NCBI RefSeq assembly: GCF_052076105.1
Contig: NZ_CP197245.1
Span: forward strand, 3,534,001 to 3,598,000
DNA length: 64,000 nt
Source of the DNA: Tardiphaga sp052076105
Lineage (GTDB): Bacteria > Pseudomonadota > Alphaproteobacteria > Rhizobiales > Xanthobacteraceae
Direction: 5' to 3'
In this document: one piece after another, positions 1-8,075 of the stretch
How positions within the stretch are numbered: position 1 is the first letter of the stretch
Layout: every line of letters begins with the position of its first letter
The notes under the pieces: generated by a model
Seen by the model: the letters and a program-made list of their open reading frames with translations, nothing else
The model's database searches: none
What the model was told of the DNA's origin: nothing
Position numbers and translations under genes: made by a program

Positions 1-529
1 CCAGCAGATGCGCGCACCATTCACCGAGATTGACGGTGCGTGATGCCAGCCCCTGCGGATGAAAGCTCAGCCGGAGCACGTTGAGCGGCGGTGCCAGCAA
101 TTCAGGCGGGATGCCTGACAGCAGCGGCATCACCATGCGATTGGCGGTGACCAGATTCCAGTGCCGGTCGATGGCCAGCGCCGGATGCGGCTCATGGGCC
201 TTCAGCACGAGGTCGATGGCCTGACGCGCCGAGGTCAGTGCTGGATCGTCCAGCGCCCGCTGCGGAAAGGCTGGCGCGAAGCCTGCCGCCACCAGCAAGA
301 CATTGCGCTCGCGCAGTGGCACGTCGAGCCGCTCGGCCAGCCGCAACACCATCTCGCGCGAGGGCGCAGCGCGGCCGGTCTCGAGGAAACTCAGATGGCG
401 CGTGGAAATCTCGGCATCGCCGGCCAGATCGAGCTGGCTCAGGCGACGGCGCTGCCGCCATTCGCGCAAATGATGGCCGATCCCGGCGGGACGGGATGTT
501 GCGGAGGTCGCTGCTAGCTGTGTGCTCAT
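1..529 (-). CDS. XRE-family regulator with MmyB-like ligand domain (partial, C-terminus beyond window)
   Basis: Reading the minus strand from an ATG at 529 gives an open frame of about 176 codons that runs off the left edge. It begins MSTQLAATSATSRPAG, followed by a Cro/C1-type helix-turn-helix (residues about 17-75, with RRRLSQLDLAGDAEISTRHL and FLETGRAAPS). A linker and the start of an MmyB-type PAS-like ligand domain follow (LKAHEPHPALAIDRHWNLV, then NRMVMPLLSG). Family knowledge: such proteins are usually one-component repressors or activators of a divergent gene, often for a short-chain dehydrogenase or membrane protein. The divergent small membrane-protein gene at 646 is therefore a candidate target (inference). 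The ligand is unknown. Confidence 0.85.
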   Translation of the reverse strand, partial: MSTQLAATSATSRPAGIGHHLREWRQRRRLSQLDLAGDAEISTRHLSFLETGRAAPSREMVLRLAERLDVPLRERNVLLVAAGFAPAFPQRALDDPALTSARQAIDLVLKAHEPHPALAIDRHWNLVTANRMVMPLLSGIPPELLAPPLNVLRLSFHPQGLASRTVNLGEWCAHLL

Positions 530-645
530 GGCAAAAAGCTAACACGCGAATTTCGCAGCTTCCATGACCTCACAGGTAATCGATTTGGCTCCGCGGCGCC
601 GTCATTGTCGGGACATCCACAACGACCAACCCAAGGATAACGACC

Positions 646-1044
646 ATGATCAATCCCTCTCTCCTGCTCCGCCGCGCCATCCAGATCGACGCCATCGTCT
701 CAGGCGCCATGGCCCTGTTGCTAAGTTTTGCCGCCGGCATGCTGGTGCCGCTGCTGCATCTGCCTGAAGCGCTGCTGCTGGAATCCGGCCTGTTTCTGAT
801 CGCCTATGCAGCGCTGGTCGGCTGGCTCGGCACCCGCGCAGCCATGCCGAAGCTGCTTGTGCTCGTGATCATCATCGGCAACGCGCTGTGGACGTTGGGC
901 AGCATCGGCCTGCTGTTCTCGGGCGCGGTGACGCCGAACCTGCTCGGCCAGGTCTTCGTGGCCGCGCAGGCGATCACGGTCGGCGTGTTCGCGGAGCTGC
1001 AATATATCGGGCTGCGCCGGAGCGCAGCGGCACAGGCGGCTTAA
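646..1044 (+). CDS. Small four-helix integral membrane protein, function unknown
   Basis: 132 residues, strongly hydrophobic, with four predicted membrane segments (about 17-38, 44-62, 68-92 and 98-118) and a short basic/Ala tail. A start at 646 is preceded by AAGGATAACGACC, an acceptable ribosome site. It lies divergent from the XRE/MmyB regulator, whose likely promoter region shares the 530-645 gap, so co-regulation is plausible. Its TAA stop overlaps the TAA of the convergent SET-domain gene inside one 16-bp palindrome. I do not recognise the family beyond a generic DoxX-like or DUF4345-like small membrane protein, and assign no function. Confidence 0.8.
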   Translation: MINPSLLLRRAIQIDAIVSGAMALLLSFAAGMLVPLLHLPEALLLESGLFLIAYAALVGWLGTRAAMPKLLVLVIIIGNALWTLGSIGLLFSGAVTPNLLGQVFVAAQAITVGVFAELQYIGLRRSAAAQAA

Positions 1045-1050
1045 GCCGCC
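1035..1050. terminator. Perfect 16-bp palindrome holding both convergent stop codons
   Basis: GGCGGCTTAAGCCGCC is self-complementary. Its central TTAA supplies the TAA stop of the + gene (1042-1044) and of the - gene (1041-1043). It has no hairpin loop and no T-run, so a role as transcription terminator is uncertain. Confidence 0.35.
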
Positions 1051-1757
1051 TTGCTCCTGGCCTTGCCGGCCTTTGCTTTACTGGACCTAACCGACTTGGC
1101 CCTGGTCGCTGCGGAGGTCTTCTTCGCGGCGGCCTTGGTCGTCTTGGCTTTGCCCGAAGCCGCTTTGCCTGAAGCCGCCTTGCCCGAAGATTTGGCCTTC
1201 TTGGCCTTGGCTTTAGCCTTCTTGGCCTTCGCCTTTTCTTCCTTCTTCAGCGCCTTGCGCTCGGCCTTCTCCTTGGCCTTCAGTTTTTCGGCGCGCGCCT
1301 CGGCCCGCTTCCTCTTGCGCTTCTTCTCGCAGGCATCGCATTTGCAGCCGATAGGCTTCAGGTATTCCTTGAAATATTCCGTGCCGTAATCGTAGTTGAT
1401 CTCTTCGCCCGGCTCGATCTTCTTGATCGAGCGAATGGTGATCTTCTTCTTCGCCGCGTTGACGTCGGACTCGGCGTTTGGCTTGCAGGCGTGGTTGATA
1501 TAGCGCGCGATATTCTTGCGGATCGAACCGTCGACGGTCCAGCGCTTGCTGATCTGGAACAGGTACTTGTTCTCGATCGCGTCGTGTTTCTCGTTCTTCG
1601 AATCCAGCAAAGGCCCGAAGTAGCGGATGATCTTGACGCCCTTCTTGATCGGCTGGGTGGCGAAAAGACCGAGACCTGTTTTGGAACGGCCGATGCGATA
1701 TGGCTTGGCGGAAGTCGAGGCGGGCATGGGATGAGGAACTGACGCTGCTGGAGACAA
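1041..1757 (-). CDS. SET-domain protein with lysine/alanine-rich histone H1-like tail
   Basis: 238 residues. The N-terminal ~130 residues form a SET lysine-methyltransferase fold: GLGLFATQPIKKG at the start, RYINHACKPNAE (the NHxCxPN SAM/pseudoknot motif) and GEEINYDYGTEYF near the end. A post-SET-like cysteine cluster follows (GCKCDACEKK). Residues about 145-238 are a Lys/Ala/Arg repeat tail with SGKA units, resembling bacterial H1-like proteins. Known SET enzymes methylate protein lysines. In bacteria some act on ribosomal or nucleoid proteins and others are chlamydial or legionella effectors. The tail suggests DNA or RNA binding, or an in-cis substrate (inference). A start at 1757 keeps a short Ser/Pro leader; an ATG further in is possible. 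Confidence 0.85.
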   Translation of the reverse strand: MSPAASVPHPMPASTSAKPYRIGRSKTGLGLFATQPIKKGVKIIRYFGPLLDSKNEKHDAIENKYLFQISKRWTVDGSIRKNIARYINHACKPNAESDVNAAKKKITIRSIKKIEPGEEINYDYGTEYFKEYLKPIGCKCDACEKKRKRKRAEARAEKLKAKEKAERKALKKEEKAKAKKAKAKAKKAKSSGKAASGKAASGKAKTTKAAAKKTSAATRAKSVRSSKAKAGKARSKAA

Positions 1758-1876
1758 AATGAAGGCTGACCAAGCTGTCTAGCGCGATTCAACCAGCCTT
1801 GTCAGCCGCTTCCGTTGAACCTTCCCCAGCTTGTGAACGTCAAAGCGTGGTCACCTGTTTGTCCGGATGCCTTCGC

Positions 1877-2515
1877 ATGCAACGATTTCCCGTTTTCGCC
1901 GCCGCTCTGGCAGCCGTCATCTCCGCCACATCCCTTGCGGCGGCCAGCGACATCACGAGCATGTACAGCTCCACGGCAGCGAAGAATTGTCGCAAGATGC
2001 CCGTCGCGGCCAGCGAGGTCGATGCCGATGACAGCGCCCAGTGGACCTGCCGCGGGCCTGCCGGCCTCGTCGTCGTGAAGACCGAAGGCGATTTGCGCGA
2101 AACCATCACCGTCGGCCGCACCTTGAAGGCCGCCGAGGACGAACCGGCCGCGTCACAAGGCTTTGCCGCCTTCAATTCAACCACCGATACGATCGAATGG
2201 CGTCTCAGCGGCGGCAAGCCATTCGCGATGATCCAGCGCTGGCATGTGGCCGTCGGCGATGGCAGCCAGTCCAAAGCCGCGCCAAAAACACGACAGGTGC
2301 TGGTTGTGACTCGCCTGCCGCCGGGCGCGGTGTGCCACGTCGCTCATATCGAGGTGAACGGCACGCGCGACGCCAATGAAGCCGCGCGCCGGGCTGCTGA
2401 CAAGCTGGCACGCGGCTTCGATTGCAAGACGGACAAGATCAGCGTCGTCGGCATCGGCGGCCGCGCCACCGCACTGGCGATGGCATCGCGCAATATCCCG
2501 GACCCAGCCCGGTAG
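1877..2515 (+). CDS. Secreted hypothetical protein (212 aa)
   Basis: I chose the ATG at 1877 over an in-frame upstream start at 1799 because it begins a clean signal peptide (MQRFPVFAAALAAV..., Ala-rich core, cleavage near SLAAASD). The mature domain has four cysteines (KNCRKMP, WTCRGPAG, AVCHVAH, FDCKTDK) that could form two disulfides, consistent with a periplasmic location. Similar small secreted proteins are frequent in Bradyrhizobium-type genomes, but I know no function. It is not obviously in an operon: the next gene is convergent, ending at 2543. Confidence 0.75.
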   Translation: MQRFPVFAAALAAVISATSLAAASDITSMYSSTAAKNCRKMPVAASEVDADDSAQWTCRGPAGLVVVKTEGDLRETITVGRTLKAAEDEPAASQGFAAFNSTTDTIEWRLSGGKPFAMIQRWHVAVGDGSQSKAAPKTRQVLVVTRLPPGAVCHVAHIEVNGTRDANEAARRAADKLARGFDCKTDKISVVGIGGRATALAMASRNIPDPAR

Positions 2516-2542
2516 GGATCAAATCGATCGCGCGATCCGCAA

Positions 2543-3544
2543 TCAAAGTTTCGGTATTTTCGCGGTATCGATCACGGCGGTCCATCTGGCGATTTCCGTT
2601 GTGACCAGGTCGCGCATTTCCAGCGGCGTACTTCCCCGCACCTCGCCACCGATCGCCGCTTCAAGCCGCGCCCTGATCCCCGGGTCGGCCAGAGACTTCA
2701 GAACGGCCGCGTTGAGTTGGGCGATGATCGCCGGCGGAGTACCCTTCGGCGCCAGCAGTCCCGCCCATGTCCTGACATCAAAACCTTTCAGACCTGCCTC
2801 GTCGGCCGATGGAACATTCGGCAGCAAAGCACTCCGGGTCGATGATGTGACGGCGAGGCCGCGCACCGCACCACTCTCGATCTGCGGCGCAACAAGCACG
2901 CTGGTGCCAACGATCAGGGGCACATCGCCCGCGAGCAGTGCGGTGATCGCCTGGGAGTCGCCGCGGTAGGGCACGTGCAGCACGTCGATGCCGGCTGCCG
3001 CTTTCAACAATTCACCAGCAAGGTGATGCGTACTGCCAAAGCCGACCGATCCGAAACTCAACGATCCCGGCTTGGCCTTTGCGAGTGCGATGAGCTCTCC
3101 CAGCGTTTTGGCTTGATAGTCGCTGCGGGTGGCAACAACGAGCGCGTAATAGACGATCGTGGAGACCATCTCGAAACTGTCGACCGGCTGATAGGGCAGC
3201 GATTTGTAAAGTCCTGCGGATATCGCATGGCCTCCGGTTACAAGGCCGAGCGTGTATCCGTCAGGCGCAGCCTTGGCGACCGCGTCCGATGCGAGATTGC
3301 CGCCTGCACCAGGCTTCGCTTCGACGATGACGGTCTCATTGAGCTGTTTCGCCAGCCCGTCGGCAACAACGCGGGAGAGCGTGTCCGCCGCACCACCCGA
3401 TGCGAAACCGTGAACGATACGAATGACACGATTTGGGTAGGCTTGAGCCGAGGCGCCACGCACATCGAGCGACGAGACTATGAATATAGACACCGCGACG
3501 CATGCGAAAACTCTGCGCCGAATGGATTTCGACAGCTTGCTCAT
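2543..3544 (-). CDS. Bug-family tripartite tricarboxylate transporter substrate receptor
   Basis: 333 residues with a basic n-region and hydrophobic signal peptide (cleavage after GASAQA). The Bug/TctC signature follows: YPNRVIRIVHGFASGGAAD, the AKPGAGGN loop, APDGYTLG, HVPYRG and SADEAGLKGFD. The family binds carboxylates in the periplasm, commonly without its own membrane partner genes next to it, as here. GGAAGG before ATG 3544 is a good ribosome site. It is the last gene of the minus operon dehydrogenase - VOC protein - Bug, downstream of the ATTTTCGAAAAT operator, so its ligand is probably the carboxylate substrate of that pathway (inference). Confidence 0.93.
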   Translation of the reverse strand: MSKLSKSIRRRVFACVAVSIFIVSSLDVRGASAQAYPNRVIRIVHGFASGGAADTLSRVVADGLAKQLNETVIVEAKPGAGGNLASDAVAKAAPDGYTLGLVTGGHAISAGLYKSLPYQPVDSFEMVSTIVYYALVVATRSDYQAKTLGELIALAKAKPGSLSFGSVGFGSTHHLAGELLKAAAGIDVLHVPYRGDSQAITALLAGDVPLIVGTSVLVAPQIESGAVRGLAVTSSTRSALLPNVPSADEAGLKGFDVRTWAGLLAPKGTPPAIIAQLNAAVLKSLADPGIRARLEAAIGGEVRGSTPLEMRDLVTTEIARWTAVIDTAKIPKL

Positions 3545-3627
3545 GTTTCCTTCCTTTTATTTCTTCTGCGTTGATCGCCGAGGTGCCGATCTGTCGCTTC
3601 ATGGCGGCGACTTTGTCGGCAGCGATG

Positions 3628-4527
3628 TCATGTCGCTTTGCGTTTGAACTCCGCGAGCTCCGGCGATGGAGCCGGCCCCCAGATATCCCGAGGGAGACCT
3701 ACCCAGACCTTGGGGCGTTGCGGACGATCCCGGTGCCATGGGCGCGGCTCGAAATAGCCAAGCTCCTCGTCGATCATCTGATCGAGATCGAAGAACAGCT
3801 CGATGAGATTGCCATCCGGATCGCGATGATAGATCGCGACATTGTGGCCCGGGCCATGACGAACCGGTCCCCACAGGATCTGCATCTTCTTGCGCCCGAG
3901 CAGATCGCAGGCGCGATGCATGTGCGAGGCATCACGGAGCTCGAAGGCCGCGTGATGCAATCGCCGACCCGGGCCGCGCGCGAAATTGACGGAGTGATGA
4001 TCGAAACCACACCGCATGAAGACGAAGGCGTCCTCGATCCAGTCCGACACCCGGAAATTCAGCACGTCACCATAGAATTTCGACGCCTTCAGCGGATCTT
4101 GCGTGTAGAGCGCGATATGGCCGAGGCGGTCGGCTGCAATGCCGCCGACAGGCTGTTGAGCGACAGCGAATGTCGGCCCCGCAAGCAGTTCGATCTCCAT
4201 GTTCTCGAAGTCGCGGAACAGCACCGAACGGGACACGCCAGGAAGAGGATCGGACTGGATCTCGGCCGCAATTCCGGCCCGCGACAGTGTTGCCACCAGG
4301 TCGGCGAAATCCAGATCGGGCGGCACTTCGAAGGTCAATCGCCGACAGGCTGCCTGATCGCCACGCTGCAGGACGACGGCGAGTTCGTCCGAGTCGGTGG
4401 CCAGCAGTGCGCGACTGGCGTCACGCGTCACCACGCCGAGTCCGACCACCGTTTGATAGTAGTCGATCTGCCTGTCGATATCAGGCGTAACAAACGTCAC
4501 ATGTCTGATGCGTTTTACCTTGATCAT
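3628..4527 (-). CDS. VOC-superfamily extradiol dioxygenase-like protein
   Basis: 299 residues with two glyoxalase/bleomycin-resistance (VOC) modules: residues about 5-115, and 130-255, followed by a C-terminal tail. The second module has the facial-triad pattern of catechol 2,3-dioxygenases: His in RLGHIALYTQD, His in RLHHAAFELRD and Glu in GNLIELFFD, plus the DPDGN turn. Ring cleavage of a catechol-like substrate is therefore likely (family knowledge). GGAGGAAC sits before the ATG. It lies 40 bp downstream of the dehydrogenase gene and 83 bp upstream of the Bug gene, on the same strand, so the three probably form one transcript. Confidence 0.88.
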   Translation of the reverse strand: MIKVKRIRHVTFVTPDIDRQIDYYQTVVGLGVVTRDASRALLATDSDELAVVLQRGDQAACRRLTFEVPPDLDFADLVATLSRAGIAAEIQSDPLPGVSRSVLFRDFENMEIELLAGPTFAVAQQPVGGIAADRLGHIALYTQDPLKASKFYGDVLNFRVSDWIEDAFVFMRCGFDHHSVNFARGPGRRLHHAAFELRDASHMHRACDLLGRKKMQILWGPVRHGPGHNVAIYHRDPDGNLIELFFDLDQMIDEELGYFEPRPWHRDRPQRPKVWVGLPRDIWGPAPSPELAEFKRKAT

Positions 4528-4567
4528 GTGTTCCTCCGTATCTTGTTCCAGACCGATAGCCGTCCGC

Positions 4568-5560
4568 CTACGGGGTCATAATGATTTTCCCGAGCGCCCC
4601 TCCGGACTCCAGCAATGTATGAGCTTGTCGGACCTCAGATAATTTCAGCCGTGCGGAAATGGCCGGCTTGATCGCCCCTCGCCCGAGAAGCGAGATCAGC
4701 TGCCCCATGATGGCGCGGCGCGCGTCGCGGTCATGGTCGTAGATGTGAAAGGAGAAGCAGCGGACAGCCGGACATATGTCGAGATACTTCCGCATCTCTC
4801 CCATCAGGTTCTCTTCCGGAAGCCCCGCAAAGGCGTTGTAGGAAACCAGCGTCCCCCATTTGCCGAGCACGCCGAGATAGGACACGAATTCGGGACCGCA
4901 AACATGGTCGAGCACGAGGCCGACGCCGTTTCCCCCGGTCAATTCGCGTGTCCGCGCGACGACATCTTCATCGCGATAAAAAATAACGTGATCCGCACCG
5001 TTGGATTTTGCGAATTGGGCTTTTTCCGTTGTGCTCACCGTACCAATCACGGTCATGTTGGCGAGCTTCGCCAGTTGCACGATCGACGTGCCGACGCCCC
5101 CGGCAGCACCAATCACAAGCACACTGCCTGCGGGATTACGCCCACCGCATTCATGCAGCAGCGCCCAGGCGACCTGATAGTTCGCAAGACACACGGCGTC
5201 CTGCAAATCGACGGCATCGGGTAGCAAATGGATCGCGTCGGCCGGCGCGACCACATATTCGGCGTAACAGCCCCCGCGCTGCGACAGATCGCGGGCACTG
5301 AGCAACACTTTCTGGCCAACTGAAATGCTTGTGACGTCGGCACCAATGGCAGAGATGCGCCCGGCCACATCATTTCCGGGATTGGCCGGCAATGGCGGCA
5401 TCCATTTGTAGACGCCGCGGCGGATCAGAACATCCGGCTGGCCGACCCCAAAAGCTTCCGCCTTGATCTGCACCTGTTTCGGGCCCGGCAAGGGAACCGC
5501 CACATCGGCATATTCGAGTGCCTCGGGTCCGCCCGGACGGTGAACAAGCACGGCTTTCAT
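4568..5560 (-). CDS. Zinc-type alcohol dehydrogenase-like / NADPH:quinone reductase family oxidoreductase
   Basis: 330 residues of the medium-chain dehydrogenase superfamily. There is a GroES-like N-terminal domain (MKAVLVHRPGGPEALEYADV, then NPGNDVAGRI) and a Rossmann domain with VLVIGAAGGVGTSIVQLAK near residue 150. The catalytic zinc cysteine of true ADHs is not evident, which points to the quinone reductase-like branch using NADPH. The start ATG at 5560 is preceded by AGGGGTGG. It is the first gene of the minus operon and faces the gntR gene. The operator-like palindrome lies only about 20 bp upstream of the start codon, so repression by the neighbouring GntR protein is likely. Confidence 0.9.
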   Translation of the reverse strand: MKAVLVHRPGGPEALEYADVAVPLPGPKQVQIKAEAFGVGQPDVLIRRGVYKWMPPLPANPGNDVAGRISAIGADVTSISVGQKVLLSARDLSQRGGCYAEYVVAPADAIHLLPDAVDLQDAVCLANYQVAWALLHECGGRNPAGSVLVIGAAGGVGTSIVQLAKLANMTVIGTVSTTEKAQFAKSNGADHVIFYRDEDVVARTRELTGGNGVGLVLDHVCGPEFVSYLGVLGKWGTLVSYNAFAGLPEENLMGEMRKYLDICPAVRCFSFHIYDHDRDARRAIMGQLISLLGRGAIKPAISARLKLSEVRQAHTLLESGGALGKIIMTP

Positions 5561-5579
5561 GAATCCACCCCTGAAAGAT

Positions 5580-5610
5580 ATTTTCGAAAATATGATCCAT
5601 TACGAAAATT
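5580..5610. promoter_or_regulatory. Probable GntR operator, copy 1
   Basis: ATTTTCGAAAAT (a perfect 12-bp palindrome, 5580-5591) is followed after 8 bp by TTACGAAAATT (5600-5610). The same bipartite pattern recurs at 6486-6517. It sits between the divergent dehydrogenase operon and the gntR gene, so autoregulation is likely. Binding by this GntR protein is inferred from proximity and recurrence. Confidence 0.7.
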
Positions 5611-5685
5611 ATTGCAATAGCCGTCACGCGACGGCATTCTGCGGTCAGGCGGCGCAACCAGCCGGCGTTATCTGAGGGCCATTCG

Positions 5686-6387
5686 ATGACAGCTTCGGCC
5701 GTCAAATTACGTAAAGAATTCGGCAAGACACTCGCGTCCGATATTGCTCACCGACTCCGGCAGGATATCGTGAGCTGCAGGATGAAGCCTGGCGAGCCCC
5801 TGAAATTCGATGCTCTGAAGCTCGCCTTCGGCGCAAGCTTCACCACATTGCGCGAAGCCCTGACCTCATTGAGCGCGGATGGTCTGGTGCTTGCCGAGGA
5901 GCAGCGTGGCTTTCGCGTGGCCCCCGTCACGAGCGAAGACTTGAATGACATCACTCAGACGAGAATCCTGATTGAGATCGAACTGCTCAGTCGATCGATT
6001 GCAAATGGCGAAGATGACTGGGAAATAGCGGTTATGTCGACCTTGCACAGGCTGGGGCGCATCGAGGAACGGCTTCCCGGCAACCATGTCGAGAATCCCG
6101 AGTGGCAGGTTGCTCACCGTCAGTTTCATGAAGCGCTCGTGTCCTCCGGCCGCTCCCCGACCCTGTTCGGGATTCGCGCATCCCTGTTCGAGCGCGCCGA
6201 ACGCTATCGAAACCTGTCTTCCATGTTCCGTCCGCAACCACGCGACAAGGTCGGCGAGCATCGCGCCATCATGCAGGCAGCGATCGCCCGCGACACGGCA
6301 CTGGCCACATCCCTGATCGACCGCCACATCCGCAGCACGGCCGACAATGTCCTCAAATACGCGTCCCACCTGCTGACGGAAGCATGA
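5686..6387 (+). CDS. GntR-family (FadR/FCD subfamily) transcriptional regulator
   Basis: 233 residues. The N-terminal winged helix-turn-helix (about 12-80) contains LASDIAHRLRQDIVSC, FTTLREALTSLSADGLV and the wing EEQRGFRVAPVT. The C-terminal FCD helical domain (about 90-225) keeps metal-binding histidines (HRQFHEAL, GEHRAIMQA, DRHIRSTAD). FCD regulators sense carboxylic acids and usually repress catabolic genes. The gene is divergent from the dehydrogenase operon and upstream of the FAA-hydrolase operon, and both flanking promoters hold the same palindrome. It is therefore probably the local repressor of this pathway. Confidence 0.93.
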   Translation: MTASAVKLRKEFGKTLASDIAHRLRQDIVSCRMKPGEPLKFDALKLAFGASFTTLREALTSLSADGLVLAEEQRGFRVAPVTSEDLNDITQTRILIEIELLSRSIANGEDDWEIAVMSTLHRLGRIEERLPGNHVENPEWQVAHRQFHEALVSSGRSPTLFGIRASLFERAERYRNLSSMFRPQPRDKVGEHRAIMQAAIARDTALATSLIDRHIRSTADNVLKYASHLLTEA

Positions 6388-6485
6388 AACGGGCGCGCCG
6401 TGCACTGACGGGTCCGCGGCAGAAGAACAACGTCCCCCACCGATAAAAAGCGTTGTTCTGTCATCAAGCCCCCTTGCTAAGATTA

Positions 6486-6517
6486 ATTTTCGAAAATAAT
6501 GTCAGATTACGAAATTT
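6486..6517. promoter_or_regulatory. Probable GntR operator, copy 2
   Basis: ATTTTCGAAAAT (6486-6497) then, after 9 bp, TTACGAAATTT (6507-6517): the same arrangement as at 5580-5610 with one base more spacing. It lies 34-65 bp upstream of the GTG start of the FAA-hydrolase gene. Confidence 0.7.
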
Positions 6518-6550
6518 AAAGCATTCCGAAGTGAACAGAAAGGCGCCACC

Positions 6551-7411
6551 GTGAAGCTCCTGTCATTCAGCCACCAAAAGCGCGAGAGCTGGGGTGCCGT
6601 CGTCGATGAAGCAGTGGTCGATCTCGGCAAGGCACTTCCGCAATATCCGACGCTGGCTGATTTCATCGCCAGTCCCGATTTCGCGAAGCGCGACGCATTG
6701 GTCGGCGCACACACGCCAGATCTCAAACTGTCCGACATCGACTATCTGCCCGTGATCACGCGCCCCGAAAAAATCGTCTGCGCTGTGCGCAATTATATGG
6801 ATCACCACAAGGAAGCGGTTGCCCACGGCATGGACCGCCAGATCACCGAATTCCCGCCAATCTTTCTGCGGGTCTGGCGCTCTCAGGTCGGGCACAATCA
6901 GCCGGTCATTCGACCGAAGGTCTCCACGCATCTGGACTGGGAGGGTGAACTCGCTGTCGTGATCGGAAAGGGCGGCCGGCACATTCCCGAGAGCGAAGCC
7001 ATGGATCACATCGCCGGCTATTCGATCTACAACGATGTCAGCGTCCGCGATTATCAGCGGCACGCGCAACAGATTGCAGCAGGCAAGAACTTCGTTGGCA
7101 CCGGCCCATTCGGGCCCTGGCTGGTGACCACCGATGAAGTCAGCGACCCCACCAAGCTCAAGCTCGAAACCCGCGTCAACGGCGCCGTGGTCCAATCGTC
7201 AGATACGTCGCATCTGATCTTCTCAATTCCGCGGCTCATCAACTACGCATCGGAAATCTTCGACCTTGTACCAGGCGACGTCATTGCGACGGGCACGCCT
7301 GCCGGCGTCGGCTTTACGCGGAAGCCTCCAATATTCCTGAAGGCCGGCGACGTCGTCGAAGTCGAAATCGAGAAACTCGGCATTCTCAGCAATCCGGTTA
7401 TCGATGAGTAG
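6551..7411 (+). CDS. Fumarylacetoacetate hydrolase-family protein
   Basis: 286 residues from a GTG start. The FAH-fold catalytic core spans about 75-285. Metal-ligand motifs are visible: DWEGELAVVIGKGGRHI (acidic ligands), YNDVSVRDYQ, and GDVIATGTPAGVGF at the C-terminal end. Members hydrolyse C-C bonds of acylpyruvates or hydrate/decarboxylate oxo-acids. The exact substrate cannot be read from sequence. Together with the upstream VOC ring-cleaving enzyme it fits a meta-cleavage-like pathway. The DUF1185 gene follows 50 bp downstream on the same strand. Confidence 0.92.
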   Translation: MKLLSFSHQKRESWGAVVDEAVVDLGKALPQYPTLADFIASPDFAKRDALVGAHTPDLKLSDIDYLPVITRPEKIVCAVRNYMDHHKEAVAHGMDRQITEFPPIFLRVWRSQVGHNQPVIRPKVSTHLDWEGELAVVIGKGGRHIPESEAMDHIAGYSIYNDVSVRDYQRHAQQIAAGKNFVGTGPFGPWLVTTDEVSDPTKLKLETRVNGAVVQSSDTSHLIFSIPRLINYASEIFDLVPGDVIATGTPAGVGFTRKPPIFLKAGDVVEVEIEKLGILSNPVIDE

Positions 7412-7461
7412 TCAGCCGCCCGCGTGCTCGCATCTGCTTTCACATACGAACTGATCTCGCC

Positions 7462-8043
7462 ATGACATCCTATGATATTCGCAAGACGCAGACATCCGTC
7501 GAGACGGTCTGGCATGAGCGCGGGCCGCGTCTCGCGCAGCCGCTTCAGGTCGGCACAGCGCTCGCGATTATCCGCAATCCTTTTGCTGGTCGATACGAGC
7601 CGGACCTGATGGCCTTCCAGGCCGAGCTTCGCGACCTTGGCCGCTTCCTGGCGACCGAACTCGTTCAGCAACTCGGAGGCAAGGAACGCATTGAGGCTTA
7701 CGGCAAGGGAATGATCGTGGGTGACGACGGCGAGCTTGAGCACGCGGCAGTGTGGCATGAGGCCGGCGGCTGGGCGATGCGCGAGGTCCTCGGTCAGCCC
7801 AAAGCGATCGTGCCTGCTGCGAAGACCTTGGGCGGCGTCGGCACACGCCTGATGGTGCCGCTGGGCCATATCGAAGCGGCCTATGTCCGCAGTCATTTCA
7901 GCACCGCTGAAATGACTGTCTGGGATGGCCCACGTCGCGACGAGATCGCCTTCGGCCTGGTGATGGCAACCGGCGGAAGACCGCACGCACGTATTGGCGG
8001 GCTGGCAGCCTCCGATATCTCGGTCCATGACGGACAGCGATAG
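7462..8043 (+). CDS. Amino acid synthesis (DUF1185) family protein
   Basis: 193 residues resembling the AA_synth/DUF1185 family: KTQTSVETVWHERGP near the N-terminus, then ALAIIRNPFAGRYEPDL, GKGMIVGDDGELEHAA and GGVGTRLMVPLGHIEAAYVRS, ending in a GGRPHARIGG stretch. The biochemical role of the family is unknown to me. It is often found next to catabolic hydrolases and Bug receptors, as here. It is probably cotranscribed with the FAA hydrolase. The ribosome site before the ATG is weak. Confidence 0.85.
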   Translation: MTSYDIRKTQTSVETVWHERGPRLAQPLQVGTALAIIRNPFAGRYEPDLMAFQAELRDLGRFLATELVQQLGGKERIEAYGKGMIVGDDGELEHAAVWHEAGGWAMREVLGQPKAIVPAAKTLGGVGTRLMVPLGHIEAAYVRSHFSTAEMTVWDGPRRDEIAFGLVMATGGRPHARIGGLAASDISVHDGQR

Positions 8044-8075
8044 CGACCGCAAACAACGTCAGGCGAAGAGTTTCG

